Translations under genes and position numbers: made by a program
Shown here: positions 1 through 7,541 of the stretch, one piece after another
Position numbering within the stretch: the stretch's first letter is position 1
How the letters are laid out: every line of letters begins with the position of its first letter
DNA from: Hyphomicrobiales bacterium
GTDB taxonomy: Bacteria; Pseudomonadota; Alphaproteobacteria; Rhizobiales; Rhizobiaceae
Assembly: GCA_900469615.1 (NCBI GenBank)
Contig: UBYA01000037.1
Location: 3,470-43,063, forward strand
Length of the DNA: 39,594 nucleotides
Direction of reading: 5' to 3'
Notes under the pieces: generated by a model
Told to the model about the DNA's origin: nothing
Seen by the model: only the letters and a program-made list of their open reading frames with translations
Databases searched by the model: none

Positions 1-1
1 C

Positions 2-83
2 CTAAAATCATCCGGTTCCAAAATCAAAGAAGTCGGGCATGATGCCGTCCGCAAACCGCTCGCACTTTTCGTCATCATGCTCC
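2..83 (+). repeat. Mosaic intergenic repeat, copy A1
   Basis: About 60 bases (20-83) match 1845-1905 nearly base for base. The shared core is an imperfect inverted repeat: GGGCATGATGCCG at 34-46 faces CGTCATCATGCTC at 70-82. The 14-mer CTAAAATCATCCGG at 2-15 reappears in inverted orientation at 1797-1810, so the two copies are rearranged mosaics and not simple duplicates. Rhizobial genomes are known to carry intergenic mosaic elements (RIME-type); assignment to a named family is inference. The right end lies just before the ribosome binding site of the next gene. The left end may continue outside the window. Confidence 0.7.
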
Positions 84-103
84 AGTCGCCCAAGAGGATT
101 TCG

Positions 104-298
104 ATGCAGATCAACATGCCGCATATCGTCCGCCTGACCGTCGTGCTTTCGGTCGTCGGCCTTGCCGTCGTCGGATGTGGCCGCAAAGGCGATCTCGATC
201 CGCCGAGCGCATCGGCGACCAAGGGTGGCGACGTCAGCAAGCCGACCAAGCAGCCGGGCACCGAAGACAAGAAGTTCTTCCTCGATCCGCTTCTCTAA
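104..298 (+). CDS. lptM: Small LptM-like outer-membrane lipoprotein
   Basis: A 64-residue protein with a short N-terminal hydrophobic signal (residues 8-24) ending in a lipobox V-V-G-C with Cys25 as the lipidated residue. The following C-G-R-K-G-D-L-D-x-P pattern is typical of the YifL/LptM family (LPAM domain). In enterobacteria LptM assists maturation of the LptDE lipopolysaccharide translocon; that role here is inferred from family only. The rest of the mature protein is short, polar and probably disordered. I chose ATG 104 because AAGAGG sits just upstream; the in-frame ATG at 77 lies inside the repeat. lysA follows after 13 bases, the same pairing seen in many Proteobacteria, so they are probably cotranscribed. 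Confidence 0.8.
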   Translation: MQINMPHIVRLTVVLSVVGLAVVGCGRKGDLDPPSASATKGGDVSKPTKQPGTEDKKFFLDPLL

Positions 299-311
299 TT
301 AGGCATTCGCC

Positions 312-1583
312 GTGAACCATTTTCAGTATCGCGACGGCATCCTCTACGCCGAGGATGTTCCGGTTCCCGAGATCGCCAAGGCGGTCGGCACGCCTTTCTA
401 CGTCTATTCGACGGCAACGCTTGAGCGCCACTACCGCGTCTTCGCGGAAGCCTTCGGCGATGTCGATGCCATGGTCTGCTATGCCATGAAGGCCAACTCC
501 AACCAGGCAGTACTGAAGACGCTCGGCCGGCTCGGCGCCGGCGTCGACGTCGTTTCCGTAGGCGAGCTTAGCCGCGCACTGGCAGCCGGCATTCCCGCAA
601 ACCGCATCATGTTCTCCGGTGTCGGCAAGACGGCACAGGAAATGGACGTGGCGCTGGAAGCCGGCATCTACTGCTTCAACGTCGAATCCGAGCCGGAACT
701 GGAAGTGCTGAACCAGCGCGCCGTCCGCGCCGGCAAGGTGGCGCCCGTTTCCTTCCGCATCAATCCGGACGTCGATGCCCGCACGCATGCGAAGATCTCG
801 ACCGGCAAGAAGGAAAACAAGTTCGGCATTTCCTGGGAGCGCGCGCGCGCCGTCTACGACCGCGCCGCCAGCCTGCCGGGCATCGAGGTCACCGGCATCG
901 ACATGCATATCGGCAGCCAGATCACCGAGCTGCAGCCGTTCGACGATGCCTTCAAGCTGCTGCGCGATCTCGTGGAGACGCTGCGCGGCGACGGCCACGA
1001 CATCCATCACGTCGATATCGGCGGCGGTCTCGGCATCCCCTACCGCGACGACAACAATCCGCCGCCGCTGCCGGATGCCTATGCGCAGATCGTCAAGAAC
1101 CAGCTGCGCGGCCTCAACTGCAGGATCGTCACCGAGCCCGGCCGCCTGATCGTCGGCAATGCCGGCATTCTGGTGACGGAAGTCATCTATGTGAAGGATG
1201 GCGGCAACAAGAGCTTCGTCATCGTCGACGGCGCCATGAACGATCTGATCCGCCCGACGCTTTACGAAGCCTATCACGAGATCCGACCGGTTGCGCTCGC
1301 CGATGCCAACACCCCGCGCATCAAGGCCGACGTCGTCGGCCCGGTCTGCGAAACGGGCGATTATCTGGCGCTCAACCGCGAGATGGCGATGCCGAAGCCG
1401 GGCGATCTCCTTGCCGTCGGCTCCGCCGGCGCCTATGGCGCCGTGCAGGCCGGCACCTACAACAGCCGGCTTCTGGTTCCGGAAGTGCTGGTCAAGGGCA
1501 ACGAGTTCCATGTCATCCGCCCGCGCGGAACTTATGAACAGCTGATCGCGCTGGACTCGGTTCCGGCCTGGCTTGAGGGATAA
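312..1583 (+). CDS. lysA: Diaminopimelate decarboxylase LysA
   Basis: PLP-dependent fold-III decarboxylase that converts meso-diaminopimelate to L-lysine and CO2, the final step of lysine synthesis, in the cytoplasm. The 423-residue length is normal. Visible landmarks: the PLP lysine Lys60 in CYAMKANSN, His199 in HIGSQ, the phosphate-binding glycines GGGLG at 237-241, E-P-G-R at 275-278, and the active-site Cys346 in G-P-V-C-E-T. The start is GTG at 312; translation begins M-N-H-F-Q-Y-R-D, the usual rhizobial N-terminus, and no ATG fits better. The ribosome binding site is weak, so translation may be coupled to the lipoprotein gene 13 bases upstream. Confidence 0.97.
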   Translation: MNHFQYRDGILYAEDVPVPEIAKAVGTPFYVYSTATLERHYRVFAEAFGDVDAMVCYAMKANSNQAVLKTLGRLGAGVDVVSVGELSRALAAGIPANRIMFSGVGKTAQEMDVALEAGIYCFNVESEPELEVLNQRAVRAGKVAPVSFRINPDVDARTHAKISTGKKENKFGISWERARAVYDRAASLPGIEVTGIDMHIGSQITELQPFDDAFKLLRDLVETLRGDGHDIHHVDIGGGLGIPYRDDNNPPPLPDAYAQIVKNQLRGLNCRIVTEPGRLIVGNAGILVTEVIYVKDGGNKSFVIVDGAMNDLIRPTLYEAYHEIRPVALADANTPRIKADVVGPVCETGDYLALNREMAMPKPGDLLAVGSAGAYGAVQAGTYNSRLLVPEVLVKGNEFHVIRPRGTYEQLIALDSVPAWLEG

Positions 1584-1610
1584 GCCGTTTTCAGCGATGA
1601 GTTTGAGGCA

Positions 1611-1636
1611 GGATGGACGGAAAATCCGCCCTGTCC
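1611..1636 (+). terminator. Possible lysA terminator hairpin
   Basis: An imperfect stem of about 10 pairs (GGATGGACGGA against TCCGCCCTGTCC, loop AAA) lies 28 bases after the lysA stop. There is one mismatch and one bulge and no T-run follows, so intrinsic termination is uncertain. Confidence 0.35.
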
Positions 1637-1796
1637 GATCGATCACGTTTCGGCGAAGTCCGGTGAAAAAACGGCCTTTCATGCCGGTTGCCCTCGTCTT
1701 CGCCATAAAGAATGTTATCTTTGATCGAGTGGCGTCTCGCCGGGCGCCGAGCGCAGGCGTGTGGGACGCTGCGCCATCCCCAATGGGCCGCCGGAG

Positions 1797-1905
1797 CCGG
1801 ATGATTTTAGATCGAACCGATCCGAAATCTGAATCCGCTCTAGAATCAAAGAAGTAGAGCATGATGCCGTCCAAAAACCGCCTGCACTTTTCGGCATCAT
1901 GCTCC
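1797..1905 (+). repeat. Mosaic intergenic repeat, copy A2
   Basis: Second copy of the element at 2-83. It contains a perfect 13-bp inverted repeat, GAGCATGATGCCG at 1857-1869 and CGGCATCATGCTC at 1892-1904, around a 22-base spacer rich in A and C. The spacer (1870-1891) differs from copy A1 at several positions while the arms are kept, as expected if RNA or cruciform structure is selected. The 14-mer at 1797-1810 is the reverse complement of 2-15. It abuts the next repeat without a gap. Confidence 0.72.
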
Positions 1906-2010
1906 AGAGCGTTTGCGCTTTTCTTCAAATCGCGAAGACGCTCGATCCTTTTGTTATTACGCAGTTCCGAACGGAAAACCGCTACGCAGTTTTCCTGGAA
2001 TTGCTCTAGC
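1903..2010 (+). repeat. Dispersed intergenic repeat, copy B1
   Basis: About 106 bases that align, as reverse complement, with 34956-35061 in this window. The best conserved part is the stretch around ACGGAAAACCGCTACGCA (1971-1988) and the ends AGAGCG and GGAATTGCTC. An inner inverted pattern (GCGGTTTTCCGT-type motif) is present. Both copies are intergenic or overlap only the end of a gene. It resembles the widespread small repeats of Rhizobium/Agrobacterium chromosomes; the copy number genome-wide cannot be seen from here. Confidence 0.75.
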
Positions 2011-2042
2011 CATCAACGTCAGATCGGGAGAAGACCGGACCG

Positions 2043-4772
2043 ATGACCAGCCCCAGCAACCCCAAGAAGGGCGCTTTCGCCACCCGTCCGGCGTTGGCGC
2101 GCATGGTTGCGGTCAAGCGCTTCTTTGCCCGGATCGTGCTGGTCTTGGAGCAGCTCCTGCCGCGGATACTGCTGCCGGCCTCCATTCTTGCGCTGTTCCT
2201 GTCTGCTGCCTGGTTCGGGATTTTCCGCGTTGCGCCGGATATTCTCCGCTTCGCGATGCTTGCCGCCTTCGCCGCCGGTTTCATCGTTTCGCTCTATCCG
2301 CTGCGTCGCCTGCGCTGGCCGGGCATCGGCGAGGCCGACCGGCTGCTGGAGGAGCGAAACGGCCTAGCGCATCAGCCTGTCACGGTGCAGGAAGACGAGC
2401 CGGCGCTCGACACGCCTTTTGCCCGTGCGCTCTGGCGCGAACATCAGACGCGCATGGCGGAGCGCATTGCCGCGCTGGATGCCGGGCTGCCCAGGCCGGA
2501 TATCGCGCGTTACGACCGCTTCGCGCTGCGCGCCATCCCGGCATTGCTGCTGGTGACGGCCTTCAGCTTCTCCATGTCGAACGGCGGCGGCTCGCTGAGC
2601 GACGCGTTCACCGCGCCAACATCTACCTCGAGCAATCCGGACGTCCGCGTCGACGCCTGGGTGACGCCGCCCTATTATACCAGCGAAGCGCCGATCTATC
2701 TGACCGGCAACGTTGCCAAAGCCGGCGACAATCTCAACGTACCCCAGTTCTCCGAGCTGACGGTGCGCGTCTCGGGTGCTTCGACGGACGAGAAAGTGTT
2801 GTTCCAGGCGACCGGCAGCGACAAGGGCGTTGCAATTCCCGAGCAGGCTGCCGATGCCGACAAGCTGGGCCCCGCCGGCGCAAACCCGGCTGCCCCCCCC
2901 GCGGCCGCGCCGGCTGCAAATGCTGGCGGGACCAAGCCGGCTGCCGATGGAATGGTCGCCCGCACCCACGTCCTCAAGCTCGACAAGGGCGGCGAACTGA
3001 CCGTCAACGGCCGTTCATGGTCCTTCAACGTCGCGGTCGACAAGCCGCCGGAGATTACCTTCGACGGCATTCCGCACGCGACGACCAGCGGTGCGCTCGA
3101 ACTCGGTTTCCGGGTCAAGGATGATTATGGCGTCGAGGAGGCATATGCCGAAATCGTGCCGGTCGAATCCGATCCCGCCGCAAAGCCGCTCTACGGCCTG
3201 CCCGAATACAAGCTGGAAATTCCGCGCCGTGATCGCCGCAACGGCAAGGGTCTGGCAAGCCATGATCTGACGCAGGATCCGCTTGCCGGCAAGCGTGTTC
3301 GCATCACTCTCGTCGCGAAGGATGGCGCAGGCCAGACCGGCCGCAGCGCGCCCTATGAGATGGTGCTGCCTTCGCGCAATTTCAGCCAGCCGCTCGCCGC
3401 CGCCGTTGCGGAAGAACGTCAGGTCTTCGCACTCGATACCCGTAAGATGCCGGAGGCGATCGAGCTGAACAAGTCGCTGACCATCCGGCCTGAAGAGACG
3501 ATACCCGACCTCGGAAACTTTCTGGCGATAAAGTCCGCCCTGACGCGCATGAAACTCGCGAGCGGCGACGCGGCGTTGAAGGATACGGCCGATTATCTCT
3601 GGCAGATCGCGCTCGGCATGGAAGATGCACAGCTGACGGATGCGGAAAAGGCCCTGCGCGACGCCCAGCAGAAGCTTTCCGACGCATTGCAGCGCAACGC
3701 GTCCGACGCCGAGATCAAAAAGCTGACGGACGAGCTGCGCAAAGCGATGAATGCCTATATGAAGGAGCTGGCGGAACGCATGCGCAACATGCCGGCCCAG
3801 CCCAACCAGCGCTCCGCCAACATCCTGCGCCAGCAGGACCTACAGCGCATGATGGACCAGATCGAAAATCTCGCCCGCTCCGGCAACCGTCAGGCCGCGC
3901 AGCAGATGCTTTCCGAGCTGCAGCAGCTGATGAACAGCCTTCAGGCCGGCAAGCCGCAGCCCGGACAGCAGCAGAACCAGGCGGCGAATGACAAGATGCG
4001 CGAGCAGATGGACAAGCTCGGCCGCATCATGCGCGATCAGCAGAAGCTGATGGACCAGACCTTCAAGTTCGATCAGGCCATGCGCGACCGCATGCAGCGC
4101 GGCGATCCCAACGAGGATGGCGATGGCCTGATGGATCAGCCGCTGCCTGGCCTGAACGACCCCATGCGGCCGGATATGGGCCAACGGAATCAGGGCCAAC
4201 AGGATAAGCAGCAGGACCAGAAGGGCAACGATCCGACAAACGGCATGACCGCCGATCAGCTGCGCGATGCGCTGAAGCAACTGCGTCAACAGCAGGACGA
4301 TCTAGGCAAACAGCTCGGCGAACTCCAGAAGAACCTGGGCTCGCTGGGTATGAAGCCGAACCAGAATTACGGCAAGGCACAGCAGGAAATGAAGGGCGCC
4401 TCAGGCCAGCTTGCCGAGGGCAATGGCGAAGGCGCCGTCCAGGGCCAGGGACGCGCTCTGGATGCACTGCGCAAGGGCACCCGCGAGATGATGAACCAGC
4501 TCATGGCCCAGATGCAGCAGGGTCAAGGCCAGGGTCAGGGGCAAATGCCGGGACAGATGGGCCAGGGAGGCCAGAACGGGCGCGATCCGCTCGGCCGGGG
4601 GCGCAATGACAGTAGTTTCGGGGATAATCCCGATAACAATATGGTTCCGGATATCATCAAGGCCCAGCGCGCCCGCGAAATTCTAGATGCCATTCGCGAA
4701 CGGCTGAGCAACAATCCTACATTCAATGAAGAACGACGTTATCTGGAGCGCCTGCTGAATCTGGCGCAATAA
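2043..4772 (+). CDS. TIGR02302/DUF4175 family membrane protein
   Basis: A 909-residue alphaproteobacterial protein of the TIGR02302 (DUF4175) family, function unknown. Two hydrophobic segments near residues 42-62 and 65-82 and a third near 165-182 suggest an inner-membrane anchor; the central part (about 200-480) looks periplasmic and beta-rich. From about 530 it becomes helical and then very rich in Gln, Met, Gly and Asn (about 600-860), with runs such as Q-Q-Q-N-Q and G-Q-G-Q-G-Q, giving a low-complexity coiled or disordered tail. The C-terminal 40 residues return to a compact helical segment ending L-E-R-L-L-N-L-A-Q, typical of the family. Start ATG 2043 has GGGAGAAG about 8 bases upstream. 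It lies after lysA, a conserved position in rhizobia, but repeats separate them. A role at the cell envelope is inference only. Confidence 0.88.
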   Translation: MTSPSNPKKGAFATRPALARMVAVKRFFARIVLVLEQLLPRILLPASILALFLSAAWFGIFRVAPDILRFAMLAAFAAGFIVSLYPLRRLRWPGIGEADRLLEERNGLAHQPVTVQEDEPALDTPFARALWREHQTRMAERIAALDAGLPRPDIARYDRFALRAIPALLLVTAFSFSMSNGGGSLSDAFTAPTSTSSNPDVRVDAWVTPPYYTSEAPIYLTGNVAKAGDNLNVPQFSELTVRVSGASTDEKVLFQATGSDKGVAIPEQAADADKLGPAGANPAAPPAAAPAANAGGTKPAADGMVARTHVLKLDKGGELTVNGRSWSFNVAVDKPPEITFDGIPHATTSGALELGFRVKDDYGVEEAYAEIVPVESDPAAKPLYGLPEYKLEIPRRDRRNGKGLASHDLTQDPLAGKRVRITLVAKDGAGQTGRSAPYEMVLPSRNFSQPLAAAVAEERQVFALDTRKMPEAIELNKSLTIRPEETIPDLGNFLAIKSALTRMKLASGDAALKDTADYLWQIALGMEDAQLTDAEKALRDAQQKLSDALQRNASDAEIKKLTDELRKAMNAYMKELAERMRNMPAQPNQRSANILRQQDLQRMMDQIENLARSGNRQAAQQMLSELQQLMNSLQAGKPQPGQQQNQAANDKMREQMDKLGRIMRDQQKLMDQTFKFDQAMRDRMQRGDPNEDGDGLMDQPLPGLNDPMRPDMGQRNQGQQDKQQDQKGNDPTNGMTADQLRDALKQLRQQQDDLGKQLGELQKNLGSLGMKPNQNYGKAQQEMKGASGQLAEGNGEGAVQGQGRALDALRKGTREMMNQLMAQMQQGQGQGQGQMPGQMGQGGQNGRDPLGRGRNDSSFGDNPDNNMVPDIIKAQRAREILDAIRERLSNNPTFNEERRYLERLLNLAQ

Positions 4773-4787
4773 ACCGGATGCAACGGC

Positions 4788-5147
4788 TCAGGCCGCCAGC
4801 GCGCGGGCGACGGCCTTGCGGATTTCAGGCAATGCGAAGGGCTTGGCGACGACGTCTACGATCTTTTCCATCAGGTCGTCGGCGCGCTCGCGCTGCTCCG
4901 CATAGCCGGTCATCAGCAGGATCTTCATCCCCGGGCAGGTCGAATGCGCCTGATGGGCAAGCTCGATGCCGTCCATCACCGGCATGCGGATATCCGACAG
5001 CAGGAGGTCGTAGCCGCCCAGCTTCAGCTTCTCCAGGCCTTCCGCGCCGTCAGCCGCCTCCTCGGTCTCGTGACCGTCCAGGCGCAGCGCGCGGGCGACG
5101 AAGGTGCGAAGGGAATCTTCGTCTTCCGTGATCAGAATTTTTGCCAT
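4788..5147 (-). CDS. Single-domain response regulator, CpdR-like
   Basis: A 119-residue stand-alone CheY-type receiver without output domain. Landmarks: acidic pair Glu8-Asp9 (with Glu10-Asp11), phospho-acceptor Asp52 in L-L-S-D-I-R-M-P, Thr80 in L-L-M-T-G-Y-A, and Lys102 in V-A-K-P-F. Single-domain receivers of this type in alphaproteobacteria include CpdR, which links cell-cycle phosphorelays to ClpXP proteolysis; whether this is CpdR, a CpdR paralogue or another DivK/CpdR-like regulator cannot be settled here. I chose ATG 5147 because GCAAGGA lies directly upstream; the in-frame ATG at 5171 would add eight residues. Its 3' end is 15 bases from the converging gene at 4772. hpt lies upstream on the same strand, but 224 bases and a hairpin separate them, so it probably has its own promoter. 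Confidence 0.9.
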   Translation of the reverse strand: MAKILITEDEDSLRTFVARALRLDGHETEEAADGAEGLEKLKLGGYDLLLSDIRMPVMDGIELAHQAHSTCPGMKILLMTGYAEQRERADDLMEKIVDVVAKPFALPEIRKAVARALAA

Positions 5148-5348
5148 GGTCCTTGCTCCGTGGTCCGTCATGTTCCGCGACCGAAATCACCAGAATTCCG
5201 TTTGCGATAGGTAAACGGCGGACAGGCGATTAGGCTCCGTGGTTAACGAGTCGTCATCGTTGAAGCAAAATGGAACAGGCGGGCACGCCGCCCGCACCAA
5301 CCGGGATTAACCTGAATCGCGAGAAACAAACGAATGGAGCAGCCGGCG

Positions 5349-5367
5349 GTTCCGCGAGGCGCGGAAC
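5349..5367 (-). terminator. Hairpin directly after hpt
   Basis: A perfect 8-bp stem, GTTCCGCG and CGCGGAAC around AGG, begins 4 bases after the hpt stop codon on the minus strand. No T-run follows, so it may act as a 3'-end stabiliser or a weak terminator. A second GC-rich hairpin (GCGGGC/GCCCGC, 5279-5295) lies further downstream. Confidence 0.5.
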
Positions 5368-5371
5368 GACT

Positions 5372-5917
5372 TTAGACAGCGTCACCCGTAACGACGCCGA
5401 CGAACGGCAGTTCGCGGAAGGCGTAGGCGACATCCATGCCATAGCCGACGACGAAATAATCGGGGCATTCGAAACCGACGTAATCGGCTTCCAGCTCTTC
5501 CTGGCGCTTGACGCTCTTGTCCAGCAGCACAGCCAGCGTGACGTTGCGGGCGCCGCGCTCATAGAGCAGTTCCTTGGCGAAACGAAGCGTGCGGCCCGAT
5601 TCCAGGATATCGTCGATCAGCAGGACATCGCGATCCTTCACGTCGCTGTCGATATCCTTGACGATGCGAACGCCCTGGGAAACCGTGCCGGCGCCGTAGC
5701 TCGAAAGAGTGATGAATTCGACCTCGGGCGCGAGCCCGGTCTCATGCAGCGCGCGCAACAGGTCCGCCGCGAAAATGAACGAGCCCTTGAGAACTGCGAT
5801 GACGAGGAGATCTTTCGTCGGCCCCTTGGCGATTTCCTTCGCCAGGGCCTGATTGCGCTCGGCAATCTGCTCGGCAGTGAAAAGCGGCTCGATATTCTTC
5901 CCGCGTACGACAGGCAT
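5372..5917 (-). CDS. hpt: Hypoxanthine phosphoribosyltransferase
   Basis: Purine salvage enzyme that transfers the phosphoribosyl group of PRPP to hypoxanthine (and often guanine) to form IMP/GMP in the cytoplasm. The 181-residue length fits the family (about 175-185). The PRPP-binding motif V-L-L-I-D-D-I-L-E-S-G-R-T-L is intact, and the L-K-G-S-F motif that shapes the active-site flexible loop is seen near residue 44. The frame is open to a TTG at 5962, but ATG 5917 (M-P-V-V-R-G) matches the normal N-terminus and has GGAG upstream. It stands alone; the upstream neighbour on the same strand ends 85 bases away. Confidence 0.95.
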   Translation of the reverse strand: MPVVRGKNIEPLFTAEQIAERNQALAKEIAKGPTKDLLVIAVLKGSFIFAADLLRALHETGLAPEVEFITLSSYGAGTVSQGVRIVKDIDSDVKDRDVLLIDDILESGRTLRFAKELLYERGARNVTLAVLLDKSVKRQEELEADYVGFECPDYFVVGYGMDVAYAFRELPFVGVVTGDAV

Positions 5918-6002
5918 TGATTGGTATGCTCCATGGCTGCGCGGCCCATGGCCGCCGATCAAGCCTTAGCCCGTAGCATAATCAACAGGCCCGACACACC
6001 CC

Positions 6003-6671
6003 CTAAGGCATGAAGGAAAGCCGAACATCCGGCGTTTTTCCACCGGGATGCTGCAATCGCGTCGAGAATCCGCGGCTTTCGTGCGGCCCGAGGCGGTCGA
6101 TCGGCGTGTCCACGATGACGCTCCTCACCAGCTGATCGCCGGCGAAGAGATCGGCCCGCACCTGCGGAATGGAAAGGGTGGCGCCGCTGTCGTTTTCGAT
6201 GATGCCGTTCAGCTTCAACACGCGCAGGCCGTTCTCGTCACGCGGTGTCAGCGTCACATGCGAGAATTGCAGCGGTTCGTCCGCCGCCTCGGCCGGCGCG
6301 CGGGAAAAGCCGGAAAACCCGCCGGAAATGCCGAAGATCAATATCGCAAGCGCGACGATGAGCGCCACGAAACTGCGCCGCGACGCCTGCTGCAAAACGT
6401 CTTCGATGCCGCGCAGAACGGACAGCATCCGCGAGACGGCCGTCTTGCGCGTTACCGGCTGCGGCCGCGATGGGGAGCGTCCGCCATAGCGCATGTTGAC
6501 AGCGGATGCGGCTCTTCCGCGCGGGCTGGAGACGGTCACGAATTCGGCATCGACGATATCGGGCTTCGGTGCCGCGAAACGATGCGCCTGGCCCGCACCC
6601 GACCCGCGTTCGGGCGGAATAAGGTCATAAACCAGTCCCGCCTGCTGTTGACGGTGGCGAAAAGCGCCCAT
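6003..6671 (-). CDS. Membrane-anchored protein divergent from ftsE (DUF3426-like)
   Basis: A 222-residue protein: an Arg/Pro-rich N-terminal half (1-95) likely disordered and cytoplasmic, one membrane helix (about 100-120), then a C-terminal domain of about 85 residues with the pattern L-x-L-x-G-x-I-x-N-x-S that is usual for small beta-sandwich 'FxLYD/DUF3426' domains. In many alphaproteobacteria the gene divergent from ftsE encodes an MJ0042 zinc-ribbon plus DUF3426 protein; topology and location match, but I see no N-terminal CxxC zinc-ribbon here. Homology is therefore inferred from position and architecture. Start ATG 6671 has AAGGAAGG about 6 bases upstream. It shares a 210-base divergent promoter region with ftsE. 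Confidence 0.75.
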   Translation of the reverse strand: MGAFRHRQQQAGLVYDLIPPERGSGAGQAHRFAAPKPDIVDAEFVTVSSPRGRAASAVNMRYGGRSPSRPQPVTRKTAVSRMLSVLRGIEDVLQQASRRSFVALIVALAILIFGISGGFSGFSRAPAEAADEPLQFSHVTLTPRDENGLRVLKLNGIIENDSGATLSIPQVRADLFAGDQLVRSVIVDTPIDRLGPHESRGFSTRLQHPGGKTPDVRLSFMP

Positions 6672-6812
6672 GACGACCTTCCTTTGCGGTGATCCACATG
6701 GTTTCGACGCCCGTTGCCAATCTGGGCATTGAAACGAATCCTGCCCAGTCGTAAATTTTAATGGTTAATGCTTCGCAAAGATCGCCATGAATGGGGCGCC
6801 TTTCCAGAAAAA

Positions 6813-6828
6813 TTTACCGGCTGTTAAC
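6813..6828 (+). promoter_or_regulatory. Possible CtrA box upstream of ftsE
   Basis: TTTACC-GGCTG-TTAAC differs at one base from the alphaproteobacterial CtrA consensus TTAACC-N5-TTAAC (TTAA-N7-TTAA spacing kept). It lies 54 bases before the ftsE start, in the divergent region with the gene ending at 6003. Further TTAA half sites occur at 6760-6773 and 6834-6841. CtrA control of cell division genes is established in the class; binding here is inference. Confidence 0.35.
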
Positions 6829-6881
6829 GCCATTGGTTAACAAGTCGCCTGATTGAACACTGCGGAAGACTGGACTGCCCG

Positions 6882-7541
6882 TTGATTCACTTTGAGAACG
6901 TCGGTTTGCGCTACGGCATGGGTCCGGAAATCCTCCGCGACCTGAGCTTCGACATACCGAGGAAGTCGTTCCAGTTCCTGACCGGCCCTTCCGGCGCCGG
7001 CAAGACGACGCTGCTGCGGCTGCTCTTCATGTCGCTGCAGCCGACCCGTGGGCTGATCCGCATGTTCGACCGGGAGATTTCGTCGATCCCGCGCAACGAG
7101 CTGCCGCTGCTGCGCCGCCGCGTCGGCATCGTCTTCCAGGATTTCCGGCTGCTCGAGCATCTCACGACCTACGAAAACGTCGCCCTCCCCCTGCGCGTGC
7201 GCGGCAAGGACGAAAGCTCCTATCGCACCGACGTATTGGAGCTGTTGAAATGGGTCGGCCTCGGCGAGCGCATCAACGTGCTGCCGCCGGTTCTCTCGGG
7301 CGGCGAAAAACAGCGTGCCGCCATTGCGCGCGCCCTCATCGACCGCCCCGAAATCCTGCTCGCCGACGAGCCGACGGGCAATGTCGACCCGCCGATGGCG
7401 CGTCGCCTGCTCAACCTGTTTCTGGAGCTCAACCGGCTCGGCACCGCGGTCGTCATCGCCACGCACGATCTCGGCCTGATGGACCAGATCGAAGCCAGGC
7501 GCATGATCCTATCCGGGGGGCATCTCGAAATCTATGACTGA
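6882..7541 (+). CDS. ftsE: Cell division ATP-binding protein FtsE
   Basis: ABC-type ATPase of 219 residues that works with FtsX at the inner membrane to drive septal peptidoglycan hydrolysis and divisome function. Walker A G-P-S-G-A-G-K-T-T (35-43), signature L-S-G-G-E-K-Q (138-144), Walker B with D-E-P-T-G-N (162-167) and the switch His195 are all present. The start appears to be TTG at 6882 (M-I-H-F-E-N-V-G-L-R-Y-G, the usual FtsE N-terminus); no ATG is available in frame before the Walker A region except the internal Met13. It overlaps ftsX by 8 bases, indicating translational coupling. The rare start codon and a possible CtrA box upstream suggest tightly limited expression. Confidence 0.95.
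   Translation: MIHFENVGLRYGMGPEILRDLSFDIPRKSFQFLTGPSGAGKTTLLRLLFMSLQPTRGLIRMFDREISSIPRNELPLLRRRVGIVFQDFRLLEHLTTYENVALPLRVRGKDESSYRTDVLELLKWVGLGERINVLPPVLSGGEKQRAAIARALIDRPEILLADEPTGNVDPPMARRLLNLFLELNRLGTAVVIATHDLGLMDQIEARRMILSGGHLEIYD

Larger units (their letters stand above)
1584..2042. other. 459-base intergenic region made largely of repeats
   Basis: No coding sequence is convincing here; the open frames are short and change with strand. From 1584 to about 1796 there is an imperfect hairpin (1611-1636) and otherwise unremarkable sequence. From 1797 to 2010 the region is two dispersed repeats placed head to tail, listed separately. The final 30 bases carry GGGAGAAG, which serves as ribosome binding site for the gene starting at 2043. 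Confidence 0.7.

Noticed and set aside
80..95. Unusual V-V-S-V-G-E-L in LysA instead of V-V-S-G-G-E-L
   Set aside because: This position also varies in other LysA proteins (E. coli has S-L-G-E), so it is not evidence of altered function. Residue numbers, not bases, are given here.
234..1928. Long open frame antisense to lysA (564 codons)
   Set aside because: Mirror of lysA codon bias in GC-rich DNA; no start signals and low-complexity Arg/Asp-rich translation unlike any family.
1913..3124. 403-codon frame overlapping the DUF4175 gene, offset by one base
   Set aside because: Shadow frame: Arg/Ala/Gly-rich, no family features, starts in the repeat.
6883..6887. GANTC (CcrM methylation) site at the ftsE start
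   Set aside because: GANTC is frequent by chance; one site is not informative.
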